The notes under the pieces were generated by a model that searched no databases, was not told the origin of the DNA, and saw nothing but the letters and a program-made list of their open reading frames with translations. A program made the position numbers and the translations under genes. Below are positions 1 through 12,571 of a stretch of 64,000 bases of DNA, in pieces. How positions within the stretch are numbered: the first letter of the stretch is position 1; every line of letters starts with the position of its first letter. The DNA is from Brugia malayi (lineage: Eukaryota; Nematoda; Chromadorea; Rhabditida; Onchocercidae), in contig NW_025062479.1 in the NCBI RefSeq assembly GCF_000002995.4, forward strand, positions 22,626,721 to 22,690,720. The letters are read 5' to 3'.

Positions 1-1480
1 CCAACAAATTTCCTTCCTAATGATTTAACAACAATAAGTATTGTCATTCGCTTCTTTATTTTTTCCACAAATTTTTTCATAAAACTTTGCTTTTTAATTT
101 TATTTCAAAATGTTAAAAATGGATGAATTAAAATTTCCAATAATATTTCTAATATTTGTTTTAAAAGTTATTATCTTATAATAATAATATGCAAATTTTA
201 AAATCATTTGATTTACTCTTCTAATTTTGATCCTAGATCATTTATAAAACAATTATTGCTTATCAATAAATTATCATTTCATTACTTTTTTTTTTCATTT
301 AAATTAATCATTTAAATTGTTACAAATTTCTAATTGCTACCTTTGTCATTATAAGCTAAATTTTTAACTGAAAATAAATGAATTGTTAAATTCTGTTTGT
401 TTCTAAATTAGTTTTACTGTTCTTTATGAAAAGTATCGGATGCACATACTTTTATATGAATTGCTGGGTGGGCAACGTGAATAAATAGAGTTAGAAAATA
501 TTACCATTAATTTTAATTGAAATTTTAATTATCTATAAATGAATTCATATTTATTATATTTTTAATCTATCAGTTCATTTTTTTTTCAAAATTCAAATTT
601 CAAATATTTCCTTTTTTTTTTTTGCTTTTATGCTTTAGATAATGTTTCAAAAATTTGAGCAAAGATGAAGGAATAAAGAAAGCCTAGAAGCTATGGAGTT
701 TACTTAAATTTGAATATAGAATTGAAATAAATAGCTTATTTACGAAATCCGAAGCTTATCTTTGCTCAACAATTAAAATCTCAATATCATACATGGAAAG
801 AAGAGATCGAATTGAATTTTGATCTGATTCATTAAACTTTGTCAAACAATAGAAATGACTATATGGCATCACCAAAGTAGACGAGTCGAAAAATCAGTGA
901 AATGTGAGAAATGAAAGAAAGTAGAAGAGCCAAAAGATGACAGCAATATAGTTTATCCGAGAAATCTCAGACCGTATTGCTCATATTTTATAACACTTAA
1001 CAACTAAAGACATAAAGTCAGTTGCCGAGATATCTCAGACTGACATAAATATATCTCAGTCAGTTATCTTCTCAAATCCTTTTCAAACTTATCACTTAAA
1101 TTCATTACTTTTCAATTACTTAAAATGATTTCGAACATTTGTTTCAACAAAGTAATTTGACAGAGATGAAATCTTTTCAAATTGTTTTAAATTAAATATT
1201 TCATTTAATATATTATATCTTTTTTTCTTATCATTATCAGTATTTTATCATTCTCATATTTCCTCTTTCCTCTTCCTCTCTCTCCTCCTCTCTCTTCTAC
1301 CTTTTTTTAACAAGTCTTTTTTTTAACATACATAACATTTATAATTTTTTTTCCTAATTTTTCTATTTTTTTCTTTCATTCTTATGAATTTTCATTTTGT
1401 ATAATTTCTTTTTCTTTCCTATGAAATTATGAATTTAATATATTTAATTATACTTATCATTACTGTTCTTCTGAGTATAG
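1..1480. other. AT-rich gene-free DNA
   Basis: No exon-like stretch, RNA gene or recognisable element was found on either strand. The sequence is AT-rich with short T runs, a pyrimidine-rich CT stretch near 1260-1300, and slightly less AT-rich sequence at 780-1080 that has no open frame of note. Confidence 0.6.
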
Positions 1481-3175
1481 TGATATATGTGATTGATAAC
1501 GATTCATCTGATATGATATGTGATTGATAACGATTCATCTGATATTATATGTGATTGATAACAGTTCATGTGATATGATATGTGATTGATAACAGTTCAT
1601 CTGATATGATATGTGATTGATAACGATTCGTCTGATATTATATGTGATTGATAACGATTCATCTGATATGATATGTGATTGATAACAGTTCATCTGATAT
1701 GATATGTGATTGATAACAGTTCATCTGATATGATATGTGATTGATAACAGTTCATGTGATATGATATTGATAACGATTCGTCTGATATTATATGTGATTG
1801 ATAACGATTCATCTGATATGATATGTGATTGATAACAGTTCATGTGATATGATATGTGATTGATAACGATTCATCTGATATGATATGTGATTGATAACGA
1901 TTCGTCTGATATTATATGTGATTGATAACGATTCATCTGATATGTGATTGATAACATTCATGTGATATGATATGTGATTGATAACGATTCATCTGATATG
2001 ATATGTGATTGATAACGATTCGTCTGATATGATAACGATTCATCTGATATGATATGTGATTGATAACAGTTCATGTGATATGATATGTGATTGATAACGA
2101 TATGTGATTGATAACGATTCATCTGATATGATATGTGATTGATAATTGATATGATGTGATTGATAACAGTTCATGTGATATGATATGTGATTAAGTTCAT
2201 CTGATATGATATGTGATTGATAACAGTTCATCTGATATGATATGTGATTGATAACAGTTCATCTGATATGATATGTGATTGATAACGATTCATCTGATAT
2301 GATATGTGATTGATAACAGTTCATCTGATATGATATGTGATTGATAACAGTTCATGTGATATGATATGTGATTGATAACAGTTCATCTGATATGATATGT
2401 GATTGATAACAGTTCATTCTGATATTGATATGTGATTGATAACAGTTCATGTGATATGATATGTGATTGATAACAGTTCATCTGATATGATATGTGATTG
2501 ATAACGATTCGTCTGATATTATATGTGATTGATAACAGTTCATGTGATATGATATGTGATTGATAACAGTTCATCTGATATGATATGTGATTGATAACGA
2601 TTCATCTGATATGATATGTGATTGATAACGATTCATCTGATATTATATGTGATTGATAACGATTCATCTGGTATCATATGTGATTGATAACGATTCCTCT
2701 GATATTATATGTGATTGATAACGATTCATCTGATATGATATGTGATTGATAACGATTCATCTGATATGATATGTGATTGATAACGATTCATCTGATATGA
2801 TATGTGATTGATAACAGTTCATGTGATATGATATGTGATTGATAACAGTTCATGTGATATGATATGTGATTGATAATAGTTCATCTGATATGATATGTGA
2901 TTGATAACAGTTCATGTGATATGATATGTGATTGATAACAGTTCATCTGATATGATATGTGATTGATAACAGTTCATCTGATATGATATGTGATTGATAA
3001 CAGTTCATGTGATATGATATGTGATTGATAACGATTCATCGGATATGATATGTGATTGATAACAGTTCATCTGATATGATATGTGATTGATAACAGTTCA
3101 TGTGATATGATATGTGATTGATAACAGTTCATGTGATATGATATGTGATTGATAACAGTTCATCTGATATGATAT
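1481..3175. repeat. 31-bp tandem satellite array
   Basis: About 1.7 kb made almost entirely of a 31-bp unit, roughly 55 copies. Each unit carries TGTGATTGATAAC, then either CGATTCATCT or AGTTCAT(C/G)T, then GATATGATA. The two variants are interspersed in runs. A few units are shortened or joined irregularly (around 1765, 2025-2045, 2095-2170 and 2415). The array ends sharply near 3175. The short open frames inside it are artefacts of the repeat and are not annotated as genes. Confidence 0.95.
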
Positions 3176-4742
3176 ATTAATGATTAAAAATGTGCGTGGA
3201 ATATCTGAAAGTTTTCAGTAGCTGTGATAATATTATCATTTACTAATTGATAAAGATTAATTAATTGCTAACAGCTTGAAATCAAGAAATTATACATGCC
3301 ATTTATATTTTGTTTTTTTCTAATTTTTCTTTTTTTCTTATGATTTTTTTATTTTTTATAATTTCCTTTTGTTTTTGCAATATTGTAATATTATTATTTT
3401 ATTTTGATTTTTTAAAGTTATATAAATTCTAATTGCGTTAATCCATCAAATAAATTATGTAAATATACAATCGATGTAAATTAGTAAATATTTAAATGAA
3501 TGAATGTTTATAGCATATTACTTTATTCCAAAAATCAATTATACTTCAAAATACAAAGTTGGACATTTTTAATAGGAAAATTTTCACATTTCATAAATTT
3601 TATAATAGTTTTTTTTTCTTTTATTTTCACATTTGAATTCGTAAATTAAAATAAAACATAAAGTGTGTAAAAGATGTGCATAAAATGTTTGATATTTATG
3701 TCAAACTTTTCATCAATTCAAATTTCAGAATTACTAATTCTTTTTAAATATTATTTGATTTAAAATTTAAAATTCACATTTCAAATGAAACGCAAATAGG
3801 TAAAGTGAATAAATTGCATTTTTTTTTTATAAAAATCAAACTACTTTTTCAAATATTTCAATTTTCTTTTCTGCACTAATTTGAAAATTTGGCTTTGTAA
3901 TTAAATTATAAACAAAGTCTATCAAATGTTAAAGGTCAACTTGATTGATAAGTTAACAAATCAATAGTTGATCTATTTTGCTCAATGTGAAATATTATCT
4001 TTTTGTTTTTTCATTTAAAATTTTAAACAATGAAATTTATTTAATGTATTTGAGAAACATATTGTTTGTGTTAACTGATAAGAAATACTTTTATGCATTT
4101 TTAAATTTAAACATCAATAAAATTAATGTGCAATCCTTCTTCAATCCTTTTTTTTCTTCTAAATTTCAATATTAATATAGCAAAATGAAGCATTCAGTTT
4201 TTATAAACTAAATTAGAAAAAAAAAAAAAAAAAAAAGATTTAAAATTGCAATAATGCTTTTGAAACAATTTAGACCTTTATAATGACGAATTTTTCTTTT
4301 TTTTTTTTTCAAAACTTTTCAAATGAATTATCTAATTTGCAACATTGCTATGAAATATTTCAACAAATTTTTTTCATTTATATTTATGAACTTTTTTTCC
4401 TTTTTGTTTTATTTTCATATTTCTATTCTTAACTATTAGCTAATTTTGTGATTTACAAAAATAAAATATTAACCATACACAGAGAAAATTTTTTTAATTT
4501 TAATTTTTTTTTTTTTTGAATTTTCACTCTTTTTTTTCTTGATTTGAAAACTTATAAATTTTGCAAATTTTTAACTTTTATTTTCTCTTTCTCTCTCTCT
4601 CTCTCTCCCTCTTTCTCTTTCTTTTTTTTTGTGTGTGTGCAAATTTTTGCACAATTTTAAAAGTAAATAATAGATGTTAATTGCGAACGAATGAATAAAT
4701 TTTAATTTGTTGAAAAATGAAAAATAGCAGATACAAATAGAA
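3176..4742. other. AT-rich spacer downstream of the ankyrin gene
   Basis: Very AT-rich DNA with A and T homopolymers and a CT microsatellite at about 4585-4620. No exon was identified. The 65-codon frame at 3978-4175 on the plus strand has the composition of non-coding DNA. Part of this stretch is presumably the 3' UTR of the minus-strand ankyrin gene that ends at 4743. Confidence 0.5.
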
Positions 4743-7109
4743 TTACATCGATTTTTTTCTTACAATTGGTTTCGCTTGCACAAAACGGAAAGATCGTGGA
4801 TCCACCGATTTTCTACGTTGTCGTGGTTTCCACCTCAAAAAAAGAAAAAAAAATTTCAAATTAATTTAATTTTTATTTTACTGCTTGATCATAATTTTAA
4901 CACTGCAACAATAAACAGTAATAATTAATTAGCAAAAAGTAAATAATTTTTCCGCTTCTAATTGATTAATTTATTGATCGATTGTTTGTATAATTTTTAC
5001 AAACATTGTTGAAATAAATAATTTTACAAATTTAAAATTTAAAATTCTTTTTTCTTGCTTTCAGGATGACAATAGTTGACAAAAAGAAAACAAAAAATTG
5101 ATACTAACTTATCGACACATTTATAAATTGCAGCAAAGGCACCCCAATAACGACAACCAATCTGTCCAACCATACCCATTTGACGATTTAAACATGCCAA
5201 CAAATGTAAACGCTAAATTTCATTTTTTTATTAATAAAAATTTCAGAGAGACAAATTTGATTGATTGTTTTAAATTTTATGTAAAATTTTATATGGAAAA
5301 AAAAAAGAGAAAAAGAAAAAAGTAAAACATTTTTTTATTGATGATAAGTTGAGCAATTCATTGTAATAATTATATATACAAACAAATATTTTATTTCCAT
5401 ATTTTAGTTTTTTCTATTTTTTCAAGTACCATTCTTTATTATGCTTATTTCATTTATATGCATTACTGAATATAATTAATTTTTTGCGCTAATCATAAAT
5501 TCAAATATTTATATGTACATGAATATATATATATTAAAATTAATCCTAACAATAAAAAGAGAAATGAAAAAAAAAAAACTATAAATTTTATTAAAATTAA
5601 ATTTTAAATTAATTTGAGAGCATAAAAATTTTAAATTATTAAATTTAAAAGGTTTATTTCTTTCGCCTATTTTTATTTTGTAAATTTCTCTCATTTTAAT
5701 TCTCTTTTTTGAAATTTTCACTTTTTCAAATTTCAATCTTCAAATTTTAATTTCAAATTTCAAATTTTAATAATAAATTTAATTTTGCTAACTTGTGTTT
5801 GTACCATTCTTGCACATCGATGTTGTCCATTTCGTATTGCTAAATCTTCAGCTGTATGACCCATACAATTAGTTAATTGTAATGCAGCTAAACTCCAACC
5901 CTAAAATAATTTAACTTTTTTAAAAAAAAAATTTTAATTCTTTCTTTTTTTTCAAATTTATTTATTTCATAAAATGAATATGAAAAAAAAAAAAAAAAAC
6001 CTTTGCAAGTGTATCAACCATAAAATTCATTAATTCATCGCGACCTTTCATTGCTGCATACATTAGCGCCGTATTGCCAAGCCTATCTTGCGCATGAAAA
6101 TTGCAACCATTCTGCAAATTAATTCTCAAAACAAATTTCATTTCATTTTTGTTTCTTTTTAAGTTTTATTAAAATTAAATTCCATATGAATTTTATCATT
6201 GTATTAAATTGATAGCTCGAATTTTTGTATTAAATTATTTCATTATTGTATTAAATTATCTCGATTTTATATTCAATTATTTCATTATTGTATTAAATTA
6301 TCTCGATTTTGTATTCAATTATTTCATTATTGTATTAAATTATCTCGATTTTGTATTCAATTATTTCATTATTGTATTAAATTATCTCGATTTTGTATTC
6401 AATTATTTCATTATTGTATTAAATTATCTCGATTTTGTATTCAATTATTTCATTATTGTATTAAATTATCTCGATTTTGTATTCAATTATTTCATTATTG
6501 TATTAAATTATCTCGATTTTGTATTCAATTATTTCATTATTGTATTAAATTATCTCGATTTTGTATTCAATTATTTCATTATTGTATTAAATTATCTCGA
6601 TTTTGTATTCAATTATTTCATTATTGTATTAAATTATCTCGATTTTGTATTCAATTATTTCATTATTGTATTAAATTATCGCGATTTTGTATTAAATTAT
6701 TTCATTATTGTATTAAATTATCTCGATTTTGTATTCAATTATTTCATTATTGTATTAAATTATCTCGATTTTGTATTCAATTATTTCATTATTGTATTAA
6801 ATTATCTCGATTTTGTATTCAATTATTTCATTATTGTATTAAATTATCTCGATTTTGTATTCAATTATTTCATTATTGTATTAAATTATCGCGATTTTGT
6901 ATTAAATTATTTCATTATTGTATTAAATTATCTCGATTTTGTATTAAATTATTTCATTATTGTATTAAATTATCTCGATTTTGTATTCAATTATTTTATT
7001 ATTGTATTAAATTATCTCGATATCTCGAATTTTTGCTTGTAGCAAAGAAAATATTCGTTTTTTCATCAAATTTGAATGAATTGTTAAAATTGATTTCTTA
7101 CATACATAC

Positions 7110-7198
<89 letters not shown>

Positions 7199-8260
7199 TA
7201 TATACACACATATATGTATTTTACATTCATAAATTTTCAGATTATTTTTGAATTGATAAAAAAAAACTGAAATTAAAATTGATAATTGTAATTAGTCTTA
7301 CAATTTTAGCAATTAATAAGCCTTCTTCAGTCCTATTATCCTCAATGCATGCGTACATTAGCGCTGTTCGGCGTTCTCTTTTATCTTGAAAATTGATTTC
7401 TGCGCCACGATCAATCAATAATTGAATGTATTTGAGCTAAAAAATTTTTTGATTTCAATATTTAATAAAAATGAGAAATTAGAATATTCTTTATCTATTA
7501 GCAAAAGTAGCAATCACATATTATTGCACGTGAATTTTACACGTAGTTTACACGTAATACGTCAATTCATTGGAAAAGTTTGATGCAAAATTTTAACATT
7601 GTTTATAAAATTTCTTTATGAATATTTAAAAATGTCCTCGAAAAAATGTATTTACTTTATATTTTTCTTTCATTCATATCTCATTTCTTCATCATTCGTT
7701 TCTTTTTTTTTTTTTTAAAGAAGTATGCTAAGTTTAAGATAATTTTAAAAAATAATTAAAATCAGAAAAAAAAAAAAAAGAGGAAAAGTTAAATGATATT
7801 AATAATAATAAAGATACAACGTACTCGGTTTTCTTTATCATCGAGATATTTAATTGTTGCTATAAGAAGTGATTCGCCATTTAAATTAATTTCATTGGGA
7901 TTAGAATCTGGTACTGCCTGTAATATTTTAATTAAAAAAAAAAAAACAATACAATAGGTTTAACATTATAATTAATATTTAATAAATGCTTTGATCTTGG
8001 ACATATTTGATAAATTTTACATTAATTTAATTTTGAAAATTAGCACACTATTTTTATAAAATTGATAAAAAAAAAAAGAATCAAAAATTCATTCACTTAA
8101 AATGCATTTCAAATTATAATACCTCAATTTTTTCTTTGTAAATTTTAGGTAAATCAAGATTTGAAGCAAGTGCTTTAGCTTGAATTATATGAAGATGACC
8201 GAGGAGCCATTTTCGAGTGTCACCATCATCCGAACAAATTGATTTCTTTCCGGATTGCAT
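4743..8260 (-). CDS. Ankyrin-repeat protein, ANKRD34-like layout
   Basis: Seven minus-strand exons can be joined: 8260-8123, 7917-7825, 7436-7302, 6111-6001, 5900-5793, 5212-5109 and 4833-4743, giving about 259 residues. Ankyrin signatures are clear: LLIDRGAEINFQDKRERRTA in exon 3, then QDRLGNTALMYAAMKGRDE and NCMGHTAEDLAIRNGQHRC in the next two. The first repeat has a long loop (LIATIKYLDDKENR) before the second, as in vertebrate ANKRD34 proteins; that resemblance is from memory and tentative. A basic stretch (RQRRKS) lies near the C terminus. The first four introns are phase 0. The ATG at 8260 follows directly on a CAG acceptor, so an upstream coding or non-coding exon is likely. The last junction uses a poor GAG acceptor; the alternative (donor after 5105) gives a short VETTTT end. 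Ankyrin repeats mediate protein binding, and no enzymatic role is implied. Confidence 0.75.
6200..7030. repeat. 42-bp tandem array inside an ankyrin-gene intron
   Basis: About 19 copies of a 42-bp unit lie in the intron between exons ending at 7302 and starting at 6111. Each unit is a dimer of two diverged 21-bp halves, TTTTGTATTCAATTATTTCA and TATTGTATTAAATTATCTCG. Because 42 is a multiple of three and the unit has no stop on the plus strand, the array is open for 277 codons of a 14-residue hydrophobic repeat. I regard this as an artefact, since it has no codon signal and lies antisense to an intron. Confidence 0.95.
7097..7210. repeat. (CA)n microsatellite
   Basis: Roughly 110 bp of nearly pure CA dinucleotides with CATA interruptions at both ends, in the same ankyrin-gene intron as the 42-bp array. 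The open frames across it on both strands are artefacts. Confidence 0.95.
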
Positions 8261-10440
8261 CTGAAAATAAATATGCAGCAAATTAATCAGAATATAAACT
8301 ATCAAATTTAAATTCATTTAAAATTAAATCACAAAAAACTGTTTGCGAGAAGATAAATGAAAAAAGGATAAAATTGAAATGAAATGAAATGATCAAAAAA
8401 TGAATATTGCAACGATGAATAACAATTGTACTAAAATGAAAAATTTTAAGAAAAATGGAAAGCTTTCAAAATGAAAAGAAAAAGTACCAAAAAAAAAAAA
8501 AAGAAAAAAAATAGATTGGCCTTATTTGTTTAGAAAAAAAAAATAGAATGGCCTTATTTGTTTAGAAAAAAAAACGAAAAAAAAAAACCAATAAATAATT
8601 GGAAAAAAGTGTAAATTAGTAATGAGGAAACCAAAGGATTTTTCCTCTTTTTTTTTTTTGGCATTCTAAAATTGCAAATTTTTTTCTTTTATTTTTTAAA
8701 TAATAATACGAAGTTGGTTCTTGTGAATAAGGAAATTACTTAAAAAAAAAAAAAAAAAAATTAATGTGAACTTTAATTTTAAAATGTACAAATTTTTGTA
8801 GAAATTTCTAATTAAAAAAAAAATTTTTAATTTGTAAAATTTCATTTTTGAAATTTTTTCAAAATTTGATAGAAAAACAAAATTTTTTATATTTATACAA
8901 TGAATTTATATTACTTTAATATTTGTTTTTTTTTTTTTGTTTTTTGTTTATTTATAAATTATTTGCAAATTTTTTTTTCCATCTATTATTACTACTATTT
9001 GGCTAATAAATATTTCAATTTTCACACAAATCTACTTATTGCCTTCTTTTTGTTATTTTAGAAGCCTAAACTTTTGAGCCAAAATTACTAATATAAATTC
9101 TAATCATATATTTGATTCTTCTTTTGCTGTTTACCATACAAATGATATCATTTAATAATTTCATTACAAAGTACAATTTTATAAATATTTTTTTTTTTTT
9201 GTATTTTTATTTATTAATTTATTTTATTTAAAGAAATCAAAAAAAAAAAATTTTTTTTTTTTTGTTTAAAAGAAAAAAGGAAGGAAAATTGTAGCAAAAT
9301 TGATGGATGTTGTGATTATACTATCAACAAAAAGGAAATAAGTGCAAAATCAAAGAACGTGGAATTCTTTTTTATTTCATTTGCGATAAAATTCATTGAA
9401 ACAGAATTTTGAATTCATTGAAAAATAATAAGTAATTTTTGAAAAAGAGAAATTAATGATTAATTATTGAAAAAAAAAAAAAAAAAGGAAGTAATCGTCA
9501 GTTGATTCTCATAAAGTAATAATTTATTCATGTTTTAGGTAAAAATGATGTAATTGAATAAAAAAGTATTAAAATACACTTTAAAAAATTATTAAATATA
9601 TTAAAAAAAATAAATCAGCTTAGAAACAATTGAAGATAATAACAAAGATTGAAATGAAAATGAAAAGGGAGAGAGAGAGAGAGAGGTAAATATGAAAATA
9701 ATTGAAGGAAGAAATTTCAACAACAGCGATTCCATTAAACTGACTGACTCTTTTCAATGATACCAGACATTCCGATTGAAATTTTGCAAGGTTTAACCAT
9801 TCAAATTCTATGTGTAAATTAATTTCAAACACTAATTTAAACTCAATTATTCCATTTATTTATTTTTTGCTAAAATTAATTAGAATTTTATCGTTTAAAA
9901 CAGAAATGACTAGCATGAAAAAAAAAAAAAAAATGGAAAAAACGATTATTAATCAATGCATTGTGTGAAATTTTATGAAAAAAAAAAAAAAAAAAAAGAT
10001 TTTATTACCTGAAATATACCATAACAAATTACTATTACTACATTAGGTGACATTTTAACAGTAAATTAATTAAGTAATGTTGACATTACTTAATTTATAG
10101 CATGACACATTGCAATTGTTACCTCTTCCAATTGTAACATTTAACTTTTAAATTTGAACTTATTCAGATAGAGTGTAATTTACGCAATATTGGCTTATAG
10201 CTGATTTTTTTCATTTTAAATTGCTGTTTAACTCTGATTTTGCTTGATACTACTGTGATATACATATTTTAATGCTATTAAAACTTATAATTTAAATGAT
10301 TAGAAAGTTCAATTTCAATATGGATGATAATATCGCCAAAAATACAAATAATAAATGTAACAGCGGCTGTGTTGGTAATAATAATAATATTAACATTAAT
10401 GATAATAATGGTAGTGATAACAATAATAATAGTGGTGATG

Positions 10441-10491
<51 letters not shown>

Positions 10492-12532
10492 GTAATATTA
10501 ATGGTGGGAATAATAGTATTAATATATATAATAAATAATAATATTAAATAATAAATGAGAAAGAAGAAAGTGAAAAAGATGGATAAAGCAATAGCGATAG
10601 TATTAGCAATAATAATGAAGCATTTTAGCATAATTTTTAAATTTGAAAAGCACTTTAAGAGAGCTACAAGTATTATCAAAGAAGTCTATGCGACATTGTA
10701 ATGACGGAATTATGCCAATAAAGAAAAGACTACTTACTTTCTTTTTTTTCTTTATTTTGTTTTGTTCTGTAAACTTTATGTTTAATGTAAACTTACGAAA
10801 ACTAATTTGTCCAATCTAAAAAAAAAAAAGAAAAACGAAAGAGCTTTCTAGCTTATTTTTATAAGGAGATAAGCTGCATACGTGTTGACAATTTACAAAG
10901 TTGACAAAGTTGCTTTCTGCGCCTCTTTCCATTTTAATTTTATGACAAAAACAAAAAAAAAAAAAAGAAATCAACGAATATTAGGCAAAAAGAAAATAAA
11001 TTATTTTTAATGAACAAATATGAACATATGCATTTATATTTATAAGGAATTCATTGTTAAATTTTTAGATTGTGAAAAGTTTTTAAAACAAAATATCTGA
11101 TAATAGTGATAATAAGTGATAAAATGATAAAATATGAAAAAAAAAATAAATAAACTTATAATTTCTAGTGAAGCATTTGCTTAAAGCATATCAGCAAAAT
11201 AAACATTTTGAAGGCTTATTCAAACTTTAATATAATATTCAATAAGCATATCAAAAGTAAATAACAAGCTTAAAGTAAGTATTCACTTAAAAGCTTATCA
11301 TTAGAATTAATCTTTAATAATTTTAAATTGAATATAGCAAATAAATAATATCAGTGCAAAATTTTGTATCATAAATTTAATGAATAATTAAAAGAATAAA
11401 CAACAACTTTTTTTTTTGATATAATAAATAAACTATTCATTTTATTTATTTATTTTTTCCTTTTCTTAAATGTTTTTTTTTTAGAAGTTTAATGTGGTAA
11501 TCTATTCTGCTAATGATTAAATTACATTTTTTATTAAAATTAATGATAAAATTATAACATTTATTATAATTTTATTAAAATTAAATAATAACAAGGAAAA
11601 AAAAAAGAAATTATATTTGTTTATGTCAATACGAAATTAACAAATAAATAACATTGTTTGTTTTATACTTATTAGCGTATGGCGTATAGCTATATTACAA
11701 CAATTTCATTTTCTCAATTTAATTACATCCTATTTCGACCATTCCTATCCTTGGCTATTTTTTCGTTTTCAGAGCCAAGAATTTGATAGTAGTGAAAATA
11801 CCACCAATTGAATTTGAGCATAAAATAATTCATTTTTGCATAAGTTTTTTTTTTTTTTTTTTTTTGAAATTTTGAAAATTAATTCGATTTAAATTGGATA
11901 AATGAAAAATTTTTTAATTTAATTAATAAATTCTAATTAAACTAATCAAAGTCTTCTAAAACACTGCAAAAAAAAAAAAAAAAGAAAGGGAAGGAAACAA
12001 AATTTGAAATGATCGAAATATTTTAAAATGAAGAATTGAAATGACTTGATGTTTATTAATACCCAGATGATAATTATTGCTTTTCTTTATTTCATTTTTT
12101 GGCATCTAATTCAAATTTAATTTTACTTTTGCAAAGATTCTTTCAATATAATTTATATCTATCACATATGTCGGGTAAATAAATAAAAAAAACAGAAAAA
12201 AAAACAATTTCGGGCATTTTTCATGGGAACTTATAAGAAAGTATTGCTAGCATTTGAATTTATTTAGCATCACTAAATTCTAAATTTTTACATTTCTGCA
12301 AGCATTTGGTAATGAATAAAAGGAGATGAGAGAGAAGGAGAGAGAAAGAGAGAGAGAGAGAGAGAGGGGTGACAAAAAACGACAAAGAGAAAAGGAAAAC
12401 AAAATTGTAAACAAAAAAAAAAAAATAAAAGTGACAAATATTTGAGAGAGAGAGAGAGAGAGAGAGGTGACAAAAAACGACAAAGAGAAAAGGAAAACAA
12501 AATTGTAAACAAAAAAAATAAAAGTGACAAAT

Positions 12533-12571
<39 letters not shown>

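Noticed and set aside
2040..2574. Two 63-codon minus-strand frames with repeated peptide units
   Set aside because: Translations of the 31-bp satellite between indels.
6209..7042. 277-codon open frame with a perfect 14-residue hydrophobic repeat
   Set aside because: It is the plus-strand reading of the 42-bp array in an intron of the minus-strand ankyrin gene. Openness follows from the period being a multiple of three, and there is no unique coding sequence.
7007..7251. Cys/Val and His/Thr repeat frames
   Set aside because: Translations of the CA microsatellite.
9620..9832. 70-codon minus-strand frame with a partly balanced middle section
   Set aside because: It runs into a GA microsatellite and an AT-rich flank. 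No consistent splice sites link it to the ankyrin gene or to another exon.
10296..10538. 80-codon Asn-rich frame, and Ile-rich frames on the other frames and strand
   Set aside because: Produced by an AAT trinucleotide tract. All frames are equally open and no flanking coding signal exists.
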